NCBI GenBank assembly: GCA_042091495.1
Contig: JBELHJ010000070.1
Coordinates: forward strand, 1 to 9,684
Direction: 5' to 3'
From: JBELHJ01 sp042091495
GTDB taxonomy: Bacteria; Bacteroidota; Bacteroidia; Flavobacteriales; Flavobacteriaceae
Length of the DNA: 9,684 nt
Below are positions 1-6,969 of the stretch, in pieces (position 1 is the first letter of the stretch; every line of letters starts with the position of its first letter). Made by a program: the position numbers and the translations under genes. A model generated the notes under the pieces. That model was given only the letters and a program-made list of their open reading frames with translations, ran no database searches and was not told the origin of the DNA.

Positions 1-683
1 GTGAAGCTACAGAGGCAAATGTAGATGAAGTTGCTGCTGCCATTGGAGCAGATTCAAGGATTGGACCAAAGTTTTTAAAAGCCTCTGTAGGCTTTGGAGG
101 ATCATGTTTTCAAAAGGACATATTAAACCTAGTATATCTCTGCAAGTATTACAATTTAGATGAGGTAGCCAACTATTGGGAGCAAGTTATAAAGCTAAAT
201 GACTATCAAAAAAAGCGTTTTGCAGACTTAATTATAAAGAGTCTTTTTAATACAGTAAGTGGTAAGAAAATTACATTACTTGGATGGGCGTTTAAAAAAG
301 ACACTAATGACACCAGAGAATCAGCAGCAATCTATATTGCAGACCATTTAATTGAAAATCAGGCTAAAATTCATGTGTACGACCCAAAGGTAAGCGCCGA
401 GCAGATCAAAAATGACATGCAGTATTTGTGGAGTCAAAAGGGCTACTCAAAAGATGTGATAAACAACTGGTTAGGTCGAATTTACGTTAATGATAACCCG
501 TATATCGCCATGGATTCATCTCATGCAATAGCTATAATTACAGAGTGGGATGAGTTTAAGGGTTATGATTGGGAAAAGGTGTACAAAAGCGTTAAAAAGC
601 CAGCATTTGTTTTTGATGGTAGAAATATTTTAGATAAAGATGAGCTTTACAAAATTGGGTTTAATCTTAAAGTAATTGGTTAA
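1..683 (+). CDS. ugd: UDP-glucose 6-dehydrogenase, C-terminal part (5' end outside the window)
   Basis: This enzyme oxidises UDP-glucose to UDP-glucuronate with two NAD+ in the cytoplasm, supplying uronic acid for surface polysaccharide. The reading frame is open from position 3 to the TAA at 681-683, about 226 codons, so roughly the N-terminal half (the NAD-binding Rossmann domain) is missing. Seen directly: the central-domain stretch EATEANVDEVAAAIG, the catalytic-cysteine motif GFGGSCFQKD with the Cys codon at 105-107, and the C-terminal UDP-binding-domain motif GWAFKKDTNDTRESAA (codons around 279-326). The end, VFDGRNILD...IGF, is the usual family C-terminus. The internal GTG at 375 lies within this frame and is not the start. 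The last ~80 bases become AT-rich like the downstream genes. The next gene begins 13 bases later, so it is probably co-transcribed. UDP-ManNAc dehydrogenase is a relative, but the GGSCFQKD and FKKDTNDTRES signatures favour the glucose enzyme. Confidence 0.95.
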   Translation, partial: EATEANVDEVAAAIGADSRIGPKFLKASVGFGGSCFQKDILNLVYLCKYYNLDEVANYWEQVIKLNDYQKKRFADLIIKSLFNTVSGKKITLLGWAFKKDTNDTRESAAIYIADHLIENQAKIHVYDPKVSAEQIKNDMQYLWSQKGYSKDVINNWLGRIYVNDNPYIAMDSSHAIAIITEWDEFKGYDWEKVYKSVKKPAFVFDGRNILDKDELYKIGFNLKVIG

Positions 684-696
684 TAAATATTATATA

Positions 697-1074
697 ATGA
701 AAATCTCAAAAAATCCAAAGTTAGTAATTGATGTTGATGATACAATAACAATTAATAATTCATCAGATTCATATGAAAATAAACTACCAAGAGAGGATGT
801 CATAAAAAAAATAATTGAATATAAAGAAATGGGGTTTGAGATAATCTTGTTCACTGCTCGCAATATGTTTACCCATCAAGGTGATCTAAATAAAATAAAT
901 ATGCAAACTTCACCAATACTAATAAAATGGTTAGAAAAGCATAATATCCCTTACGACCAATTAATTTTTGGAAAGCCATGGTGTGGATTAGGGGGTTTTT
1001 ATGTAGATGATAAAGCTATTAGGCCTGATGAATTTATAAAATTATCTTATTCTCAAATTAAAAAACTGATTTAA
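697..1074 (+). CDS. HAD-superfamily phosphatase of the capsule-biosynthesis type
   Basis: This 125-residue cytoplasmic protein has the full HAD catalytic set. Motif I is DVDDT (residues 12-16, nucleophile D12 and acid/base D14), motif II is FTARN (Thr53), motif III is Lys93 in FGKPW, and motif IV is YVDDKAIRPDEF (D104, D105). The short length without a cap domain, together with KWLEKHNIPYD and the FGKPW...FYVDDKAIRP tail, is typical of small phosphatases in capsule loci, which dephosphorylate small phosphorylated metabolites. The exact substrate cannot be read from the sequence. I chose ATG 697 because the Lys-Leu-Val-Ile-Asp strand begins at once. An in-frame TTG at 676 would add seven residues and overlap the dehydrogenase gene. 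The stop overlaps the next ATG by one base (TAATG), which suggests translational coupling to the kinase fusion and a shared pathway. Confidence 0.85.
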   Translation: MKISKNPKLVIDVDDTITINNSSDSYENKLPREDVIKKIIEYKEMGFEIILFTARNMFTHQGDLNKINMQTSPILIKWLEKHNIPYDQLIFGKPWCGLGGFYVDDKAIRPDEFIKLSYSQIKKLI

Positions 1075-2474
1075 TGCGTGTAGGAATTATATTATCAAGT
1101 AATTTTATAAATGATGATCTTAGAACTGAGTTTGGAAACATAGTGCCAACTGAGTTGCCATTAGCAAATAAGCCGTTATTTTATTATCAACACAAATTAT
1201 TAATCAAATATTGTGATAAAGTAATTATTACGTTGCCAGACGGTTACAAGTCTACACTAGTCCAATCAAATGTTTCGTATTATGATTCAAAATTAAATTT
1301 GTTTAGTTTAATTAAAAAATTATCAAAAGACCTCAAGGGTTGCTCTGAATTTGTTTTTTATTATGGCGATACGATAATTAATAGTGAAATTATTTCAAAC
1401 ACAATATACGCATCTACTCCACCATTTAAATATTCATCTTGGTATTACATTGATAAATCAATTATTTTCTGTGGTTGTTTAGTGGTAGAAAAATACATAC
1501 TTGACTTAGCCCTATTTGAATCAAATAACTTAACTGAATTAATTTCAAATTTGATTGAAAAATTAAAAATAAAAGTTATTGATGATTGGCTTGATTTTGG
1601 TAATTACTCAACATTTTATAACAGTAGAAAAAAATTTTTTGAAAATAGAAGTTTTAATTCTGTTAGCGTAAATGAAGATTCAATTTTAACAAAAAAATCA
1701 AATGATATTGCAAAAATTTATTATGAGTGGAATTGGTTGAATTTTTTTTCAAATATTATACCATCTAATTGCCCTACACCTAAAAACTTTAATATAAAAG
1801 AAAAAACTGCCCAATATTCAATTGAATATTTTGCTTTACCTACGTTGTCAGATTTATTTATTTATGGAAAAAATGACTTTTCCTTTTGGAAAGAGATTAT
1901 TTTAAATTCTAAGCTATTAATTACTAAAATTCATAATTCCCTACCAAAAAAATCATATGGATTAAACTTTTACAGCGAAAAACTTAATGAGAGAATTATT
2001 CTTCTTTCTGAACAAGATTTTGATATTTCAAATGATTCAATTAAGATTCAGAAGACTATTTCAAATTTTTTGGATCAAAATGAAGAATATCTTGTTACTT
2101 CACACGGAGATTTTTGCTTTTCAAACTTGATGTATGATTTTAGGAGTGGGGTCATTAAAGTCATTGACCCAAGAGGCTATACGGATAAAAAAAATGGAGC
2201 CTCTTTTTATATGCCTCAATCCTATGATTTTTTAAAGTTTGCGCATAGTTTAATTGCGGGATATGATTTTGTAATTGCTCTAAATAAAACAAATATTAAT
2301 CATGATTATATCGAATTTTTCCAAAATATTTTTAAAGTAGATAATAAAAAATTGTATGCTGGATTATCTCATCTATTTTTCACAATGCTTCCCTTGCATT
2401 TCGATAACTCAAATCGCCAAAAACATTTCCTTGAGATTTCTAATCATTACTCCTCTTTATATTTAAATTCGTAA
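1074..2474 (+). CDS. Bifunctional protein: nucleotidyltransferase-like domain fused to a choline-kinase/APH-like kinase domain
   Basis: This is a 466-residue soluble protein with two domains. Residues 1-185 resemble the GT-A fold of sugar-phosphate nucleotidyltransferases: a first strand GIILSS, a PLANKPLFYYQ segment (30-39), YYGDT (97-100 core, the metal-site Asp99) and a DWLDFGNYSTF end (171-181). The usual G-x-G-x-R-(x)-P-K loop is not recognisable, so this half may be degenerate. Residues ~200-466 are a phosphotransferase: KKS (207-209, a possible nucleotide-contact Lys), a hinge-like EYFALPTLSDLFIYG (251-265), the Brenner motif HGDFCFSN (H344, D346, N351) and a metal-binding IDPRG (D365). 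The likely reaction is ATP-dependent phosphorylation of a small alcohol or sugar, possibly followed by or coupled to nucleotidylation. Similar fusions occur in other bacterial capsule loci (recalled, not searched). It lies between a phosphatase and a second nucleotidyltransferase, the latter starting one base after its stop. The substrate is unknown. Confidence 0.75.
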   Translation: MRVGIILSSNFINDDLRTEFGNIVPTELPLANKPLFYYQHKLLIKYCDKVIITLPDGYKSTLVQSNVSYYDSKLNLFSLIKKLSKDLKGCSEFVFYYGDTIINSEIISNTIYASTPPFKYSSWYYIDKSIIFCGCLVVEKYILDLALFESNNLTELISNLIEKLKIKVIDDWLDFGNYSTFYNSRKKFFENRSFNSVSVNEDSILTKKSNDIAKIYYEWNWLNFFSNIIPSNCPTPKNFNIKEKTAQYSIEYFALPTLSDLFIYGKNDFSFWKEIILNSKLLITKIHNSLPKKSYGLNFYSEKLNERIILLSEQDFDISNDSIKIQKTISNFLDQNEEYLVTSHGDFCFSNLMYDFRSGVIKVIDPRGYTDKKNGASFYMPQSYDFLKFAHSLIAGYDFVIALNKTNINHDYIEFFQNIFKVDNKKLYAGLSHLFFTMLPLHFDNSNRQKHFLEISNHYSSLYLNS

Positions 2475-2475
2475 A

Positions 2476-3174
2476 ATGATTTTAATTACAATAGCTGGTA
2501 ATTCAACCAGATTTTTTGATGCAGGATATAAAATTGTCAAGTACAAGCTTCCAATTTTTAATGAAAAATCAATTCTTTGGCATATTTTAAGCTACATTAA
2601 TAGAGATGAAAAAATATTGATTGTTGCTAATTCCAAATTCAATGATAGATCTTGGATTTCTGAGATTTGTCATGATTTAGGTTTTACTTCTTTTTTAGTA
2701 GTAGAAATTTCAGAAACGGATGGTCAATTGTCATCTGTTAATCAAGGCCTATTGACTTCTCTTAGTCAAAATTTTATAGATCCAATAGACCCCTTATTAA
2801 TTTATAATGGTGATACAATTCGTCATATTCCTTTTAATAGTTTTGTTTGTAGGGATTTAAAGTGTGATGGATTGATAGAGACATTTATTACTGATGGTAA
2901 CCATTGGAGCTTTGTGGATTCTTTGGGACTTGTTAGTAAAGTTACCGAGAAACAAAGAATTAGTGATTATTGCTCTTCAGGGCTATACGCTTTTTCAAGT
3001 GTTGATTTATTTTTAAAATTTTACAATGAATCTTATTTTGTTAACTCTGAGAGGTTTGTTGCTCCATACTACAATGTTTTAATTTCGAATGGTCATATTG
3101 TAAAATCAATAAATTCAAATTTTTCTAACTTCACATTATGCGGAACACCTAAAGAGTATGAGAATTCAATATAG
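2476..3174 (+). CDS. Sugar-phosphate/polyol-phosphate nucleotidyltransferase family protein
   Basis: A 232-residue single-domain GT-A-fold nucleotidyltransferase, which would transfer a nucleoside monophosphate from an NTP to a phosphorylated sugar or small alcohol in the cytoplasm. Visible motifs in order: the nucleotide-binding loop AGNSTRFFDAGYK (7-19), a VKYKLPI segment carrying the conserved Lys22 (the preceding residue is Val where Pro is usual), DGQLSSVNQGL (82-92) for base recognition, YNGDT with the metal-site Asp113, the central TEKQRISDYCSSGLYAF (157-173), APYYN (196-200) and CGTP (222-225). Length is normal for the family. Unlike the N-terminal domain of the preceding protein, its active-site signature is essentially intact, so it may be the working pyrophosphorylase of the pair. 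The nucleotide (CTP, GTP, UTP or dTTP) and substrate cannot be told from sequence. The 3' end overlaps the next gene by 17 bases. Confidence 0.8.
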   Translation: MILITIAGNSTRFFDAGYKIVKYKLPIFNEKSILWHILSYINRDEKILIVANSKFNDRSWISEICHDLGFTSFLVVEISETDGQLSSVNQGLLTSLSQNFIDPIDPLLIYNGDTIRHIPFNSFVCRDLKCDGLIETFITDGNHWSFVDSLGLVSKVTEKQRISDYCSSGLYAFSSVDLFLKFYNESYFVNSERFVAPYYNVLISNGHIVKSINSNFSNFTLCGTPKEYENSI

Positions 3175-4183
3175 CTTATTTGGATTTTTTTTGATGACTA
3201 TTTCAGTGTTAATACCATTAATATTAATCCCTAATTCATTAAATCTACAAACAATTTATATCCCAAAAATATTTGTTTTACTCTCATCTTTTATCTTATT
3301 TCCTTTTTTGTTCTTTAAATCAAACAAACATGACAGGTTATTAATTATATTCATTTTTTACATGTTGATTTCAACTTTATGGAGTGACTATAACATATCA
3401 ACATGGACTTCTACTTTATCCTATTACTCTATTATATTTTTAACATATTTTATGGTTAGAAAATATAGAATTGGCTACGGAGTAGGTATATATTTTTTTT
3501 TAGTAACTTTTTTATTTGAATCATTCCTTCATTACAATTTCATAGGATTTGAAAGGGGTTCAATTAATAGTTCATATCTAATTGGGTCTATTTCAGTTTC
3601 ATTTTTGGCACTATCTAAATCAAAACTTAAAAAGTTGTTCGAAATTTTACTAATTCCGTTTCTTTTGTTGTCGGCTAGAAGATTTTTGTTAGTTCATTTA
3701 ATCACTTTTAGCTGGTTTAAAACAAAAAATCTTTTTTTTATTTTGTTGTGTTTTTTTTTAGGAATTACGTTATCAACAATTTTATACTCATATTCTAATA
3801 TCGATAACTATAGTTTATTTTTAGGCTACAGAGTATTTGAATATATAGGAGTATACAATGACCTAACTTACAGTGAGTTTTTTTTTGGAAGAGGTCTAGG
3901 TAGCAATAAAGAAATATTTGATTTCTTCTCTAATGTTGTCGAAGAACACGTTGGGATTTTCCATAATTTATTGAATACGACTTTTTTCCAATTTGGATTA
4001 GTTGGAGTTGTTTTGTTTTATAAGTTTTTTTTCAGGTTAATTTTTGAATTTAAAAATTATAATGCTATTGTTACAATAGCATTAGCCTGGATAATGGTAT
4101 CTCTGATTGACTCTCCTCGGGATGGTCATTGGCCGCTAGGCTTGTTTCTAGGCATACTATCAAATAATTCAAAAAAATGTTAA
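3158..4183 (+). CDS. wzy: O-antigen ligase/Wzy-type polysaccharide polymerase (integral membrane)
   Basis: A 341-residue inner-membrane protein with about ten or eleven hydrophobic spans (for example residues 8-24, 33-53, 60-75, 85-100, 109-126, 138-152, 160-187, 191-211, 270-297, 303-318 and 325-335). Features typical of the O-antigen ligase/Wzy family are an LWSDYN after the third span, an SARR (172-175) after a membrane span, a periplasmic-loop GRGLGSN (244-250) and HNLLNTTFFQFGLVGVVLFY (269-288), the HN-x-L...G-x-x-G pattern. In a locus with glycosyltransferases the likely role is joining lipid-linked repeat units into polymer; a ligase role cannot be excluded because the families share a fold. 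It is slightly short for the family. ATG 3158 overlaps the preceding gene by 17 bases. The gene is unusually rich in T runs of 8-9 bases, mostly encoding Phe-Phe. Confidence 0.75.
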   Translation: MRIQYSLFGFFLMTISVLIPLILIPNSLNLQTIYIPKIFVLLSSFILFPFLFFKSNKHDRLLIIFIFYMLISTLWSDYNISTWTSTLSYYSIIFLTYFMVRKYRIGYGVGIYFFLVTFLFESFLHYNFIGFERGSINSSYLIGSISVSFLALSKSKLKKLFEILLIPFLLLSARRFLLVHLITFSWFKTKNLFFILLCFFLGITLSTILYSYSNIDNYSLFLGYRVFEYIGVYNDLTYSEFFFGRGLGSNKEIFDFFSNVVEEHVGIFHNLLNTTFFQFGLVGVVLFYKFFFRLIFEFKNYNAIVTIALAWIMVSLIDSPRDGHWPLGLFLGILSNNSKKC

Positions 4184-5271
4184 TAATAATTTCTCCCACT
4201 ATGCAATCAGGATTTGAGGGCTTCCTTCAATGTGCAATTGAAAATGATTTTATTGTTGCAACTCAAAACAAATCTTTTCCAAACAGTGTTTCAATAAATG
4301 GAGTCCTATGGAATTTTTTTTTAAAACACTTTAATAGAGACGCATTGTGGATTCCAAACCCCATAACGTTACTAAAGCTCATAAAAAAAAATAAAATAAA
4401 AAACGTACACGTAGTGGGTGAGCCAACCTATATTTCATTATTAATTTTATCTCATTTGAATTTATTTCTTAAACTAAAATTAAATTTATCTTGTCGCACA
4501 GCCCAAAACATACCTTATAATCTTCCGTATTTTCCATTTAAGTACAATTTTAAAATACTGAACAAACAAAATTTATTAGTTTTTGGTGTTTCTCCTATTT
4601 CAGTAGAATTTGCTAAAACTTTTTACAATCAAGATAATGTCCTTTCACTTCCTAATGGAGTACCCGAAAGCTTTTACGATAAGCCTATAAATTATAATAC
4701 TGAAAGAAAATATATTTCTTACATAGGAACTTTTTTAGAAAGAAAAGGTTTTAAAGACTTTATTGAGTGTGCTAAAAAAATGTATAATAGAACATCTTTT
4801 GAATTTATAATGGTCGGTGCGGATGATACATCATATAAAAAGTATAGAAACTTAAACTATGTTAACGTGATTAAAAAAGTCAATAGGGACGATTTAATTG
4901 AGTTTTTAGACCATACTGCTGTTCTTGTAGTACCATCAAAAGTAACTTCAGGAGAGGACTTTAAGGGTGTCGGAAAAGTTTTCTCGGTGCCCTGGATGGA
5001 ACAATTTGGTAGAATAATAATTGAGGCTTACTCTCGAGGAGTTGAAGTTGTTGCGTATGATTCTGGGGCTATAAAACATGTAATAAGAGATAAAAAATTT
5101 TTAGTTAAAGAAGGACATGTTGATTTACTAGCAAAAAAGATATCATTAACAGCATCCCATTTTAACAGCAATAATATCAATGAAACTCAAGAATATTCAC
5201 AAAAATTTAAATGGAAAAACGTTTTCAATCAATTTTTAAATCTGAGGGAAGATTTTTTCTCACAAGATTAA
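4177..5271 (+). CDS. GT4-family glycosyltransferase (GT-B fold)
   Basis: A 364-residue cytoplasmic or membrane-peripheral retaining glycosyltransferase that would transfer a sugar from a nucleotide donor to the growing lipid-linked repeat unit. The N-terminal half has HVVGEPTYISLLIL (78-91) and CRTAQNIPYNLPYFP (106-120), typical of the acceptor domain. The linker has LPNGVPESFY (158-167). The donor-binding half begins with YIGTFLERKGF (182-192, including the RKG phosphate-contact motif), followed by FIMVGAD (210-216), VVPS (251-254) and the EX7E motif E275-QFGRIII-E283, then AYDSGAIKHVI (293-303). The region 255-274 before EX7E is a somewhat long insertion. Donor and acceptor cannot be predicted. 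The start ATG overlaps the polymerase gene by seven bases, and the 3' end overlaps the following membrane-protein gene by 61 bases. Confidence 0.88.
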   Translation: MLIIISPTMQSGFEGFLQCAIENDFIVATQNKSFPNSVSINGVLWNFFLKHFNRDALWIPNPITLLKLIKKNKIKNVHVVGEPTYISLLILSHLNLFLKLKLNLSCRTAQNIPYNLPYFPFKYNFKILNKQNLLVFGVSPISVEFAKTFYNQDNVLSLPNGVPESFYDKPINYNTERKYISYIGTFLERKGFKDFIECAKKMYNRTSFEFIMVGADDTSYKKYRNLNYVNVIKKVNRDDLIEFLDHTAVLVVPSKVTSGEDFKGVGKVFSVPWMEQFGRIIIEAYSRGVEVVAYDSGAIKHVIRDKKFLVKEGHVDLLAKKISLTASHFNSNNINETQEYSQKFKWKNVFNQFLNLREDFFSQD

Positions 5272-6050
5272 TTTCAACTATTACTTTTTTTATTGTAAGC
5301 TATAGGGTAACTGATCGTCTTTTTTACGACTTTATTATTTATGAACCATTAATTTCCCCTCTTAGCTTTTTGTTATATAATTTCATTAGCGTTAGTGTTC
5401 TAAGAAAATTCACAAAAATTCTAAAATTACTATTCCCTTTAATTTTCATTGTTTTTTTAGTTCTAAAATTTGATTTTTTTCTTCTTGCTTTTATATTAAT
5501 AGAATCATTTAGACTTACAAGTCAATTTTATTTTAAAAGAATTAATGTTATTAATCAAAATTTAATTATTTCAATTTTTGACTTTTCCCTTTTATTTATA
5601 GTTCTTTTTATATTTGAAAATTATGTAATTTATTTCATTACTATCTCAACTGTAAGACTATTATTATTCTTAATGTATAAAATTAGTGAAGATCAACCCG
5701 CCTTTAATAGTAAGAAAACAAGTAGTTTAATAGCAATTCTAAGGAATCTTTTTCAATTTTCCTCTCGAAAAATATTATTGACGTTTACACAAAACCCTAT
5801 ATTCTTAATTTCCTTAAAAATTGTCAATCAAATTACTCTATACGCATGGTCTTACATTAGAAGTGACACAAAATTTAATTTTGATCCTAATAAAAAAATA
5901 ATTTATTCTTTAATTTTTCTTTTGTCAGTTTTAACCCCTTCTTTTTTCATGTTTATTAACTTTCAATTAAAGTTCATAATATATATAACAGTAACAGTTT
6001 TATTTGTAATTACAGAATTATATTTCAATGCAGAATCTTCCAAAAGTTGA
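5211..6050 (+). CDS. Polytopic membrane protein of unknown family, possibly a short or divergent flippase-like protein
   Basis: I do not recognise this 279-residue protein. It has about eight hydrophobic segments (roughly 15-31, 41-61, 71-87, 86-101, 118-134, 137-155, 230-250, 253-271). A less hydrophobic stretch with Lys, Asp and Asn lies at 159-188, and a soluble turn SDTKFNFDPNKK at 218-229. The N-terminus, a short cationic stretch then a span, a Tyr-rich loop, a second span and an RKF, is loosely reminiscent of Wzx/MATE-type polysaccharide flippases. Those are usually over 400 residues, so it would be a truncated or minimal version; this is weak inference. No flippase is otherwise visible here. 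ATG 5211 is the only Met before residue 155 and gives a plausible N-terminus, despite an unusually large 61-base overlap with the GT4 gene. The end overlaps the GT2 gene by 23 bases. Confidence 0.6.
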   Translation: MEKRFQSIFKSEGRFFLTRLISTITFFIVSYRVTDRLFYDFIIYEPLISPLSFLLYNFISVSVLRKFTKILKLLFPLIFIVFLVLKFDFFLLAFILIESFRLTSQFYFKRINVINQNLIISIFDFSLLFIVLFIFENYVIYFITISTVRLLLFLMYKISEDQPAFNSKKTSSLIAILRNLFQFSSRKILLTFTQNPIFLISLKIVNQITLYAWSYIRSDTKFNFDPNKKIIYSLIFLLSVLTPSFFMFINFQLKFIIYITVTVLFVITELYFNAESSKS

Positions 6051-6969
6051 TATTTTAATACCAACATATAACAGAGAAAATACTATTATTCAGTCTGTGT
6101 TTTCAGCTTTGAATCAAGTTAATGTTAAATCAATAGTTCATGTTATTGATAATAATTCATCAGATAATACATTGGAGTTATTGAAAAATGAATTTAAACA
6201 TTACATTAATGATACACTCTTTGTTCATGAACATTCTATTACTGTCTCCATGATTGATAACTGGAATAGATGTCTGACTAAAGTTAAAAACGAGTATTTT
6301 AAATTTTTGTTTTCGGACGATATTTTATCTGAAGAATATTGTTGTAAAACAATTAAATTTTTAGAAGAAAATAATCAAATTGGAATGGTTTGTACTGATT
6401 TCAAGTATTTCGCCAATAATATAAATGAAATTGGTAGGAGAAGAAAATATTTTTCAGGTCTTAGGTCTTGCAACAATGTTTTATTTCACACTTTAATTTC
6501 TAGAAATAAAATTGGCGCACCCTCAAATACGATTTTTAGATCAAAACTATTGATTGACTTTCAGTTTGTGCAAAACCCGGTTGCTGCAGATATGATATTT
6601 TTCTTCTCGCTCATAAAAGACAAAAAGGTATTTTATGTTAATGAAGAATTAGCATTTTTTAGATTTTCTGGAGAAACAGTTACAAATAATTTGAAATTAA
6701 GTAAAAATTGGATTGAACAAAATTATCATGCACGAAATATTTTGATAAGTAAACTAAATAATTATGCTCAAAAAAAGATAGCTGGTTTTTTCACCTTGAT
6801 CTACTGTATATTGGTATTAAATATCATAAAGTATCAAAAAAATGAAAACTATTTGGATTCATTTAATTATTTAAATGATAAATTAAGTTTTGGTATGAAA
6901 ATTATTAATGGTTTTTTTTCAATATTATTAAAGTATACATTTTTTAGAAACAAATTATTAAATTTATGA
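6028..6969 (+). CDS. GT2-family glycosyltransferase (GT-A fold)
   Basis: A 313-residue inverting glycosyltransferase of the GT2 type, acting at the cytoplasmic face of the membrane to add a sugar to the repeat unit. Motifs: the first strand VDILIPTYNRENTI (7-20), the nucleotide-binding VIDNNSSDNT (39-48, Asp41 and Asp46), an SMIDNWNRCL segment (74-83), the metal-binding LFSDDIL (94-100, the DXD-like Asp97-Asp98) and AADMIFFFSLIKDKKV in the acceptor region. A hydrophobic stretch near residues 249-266 (AGFFTLIYCILVLNII) could associate with the membrane. Length is normal for the family. Donor and acceptor are not predictable. The start at ATG 6028 is supported by the immediate beta-strand. It overlaps the preceding gene by 23 bases, and its TGA overlaps the following ATG (ATGA), so translation of the SDR gene is probably coupled to it. 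Confidence 0.88.
   Translation: MQNLPKVDILIPTYNRENTIIQSVFSALNQVNVKSIVHVIDNNSSDNTLELLKNEFKHYINDTLFVHEHSITVSMIDNWNRCLTKVKNEYFKFLFSDDILSEEYCCKTIKFLEENNQIGMVCTDFKYFANNINEIGRRRKYFSGLRSCNNVLFHTLISRNKIGAPSNTIFRSKLLIDFQFVQNPVAADMIFFFSLIKDKKVFYVNEELAFFRFSGETVTNNLKLSKNWIEQNYHARNILISKLNNYAQKKIAGFFTLIYCILVLNIIKYQKNENYLDSFNYLNDKLSFGMKIINGFFSILLKYTFFRNKLLNL

Larger units (their letters stand above)
684..6965 (+). other. AT-rich serotype-specific biosynthesis cassette
   Basis: This block runs from the end of the UDP-glucose dehydrogenase gene to the start of the SDR gene and holds seven same-strand genes separated by gaps of at most one base or by overlaps. Its composition is strikingly AT-rich, with long T and A runs and Phe, Ile, Asn and Lys codons ending mainly in A or T. 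The genes on both sides (before about 600 and after about 6980) have visibly more G and C. A variable AT-rich core flanked by more ordinary housekeeping-like sugar-nucleotide genes is the known arrangement of exchangeable capsule/O-antigen loci. That this block moved as one unit is inference; no repeats or mobile-element ends were seen at its borders. There is no room for an internal promoter at 684-696, so expression is presumably read through from upstream. Confidence 0.6.

Noticed and set aside
375..683. Separate small gene starting at GTG 375.
   Set aside because: It is the same frame as the UDP-glucose dehydrogenase, which is open from the window start, so it is an internal codon.
676..696. 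TTG 676 as the start of the HAD phosphatase.
   Set aside because: It would overlap the dehydrogenase gene and add seven residues outside the conserved core; ATG 697 begins right at the fold.
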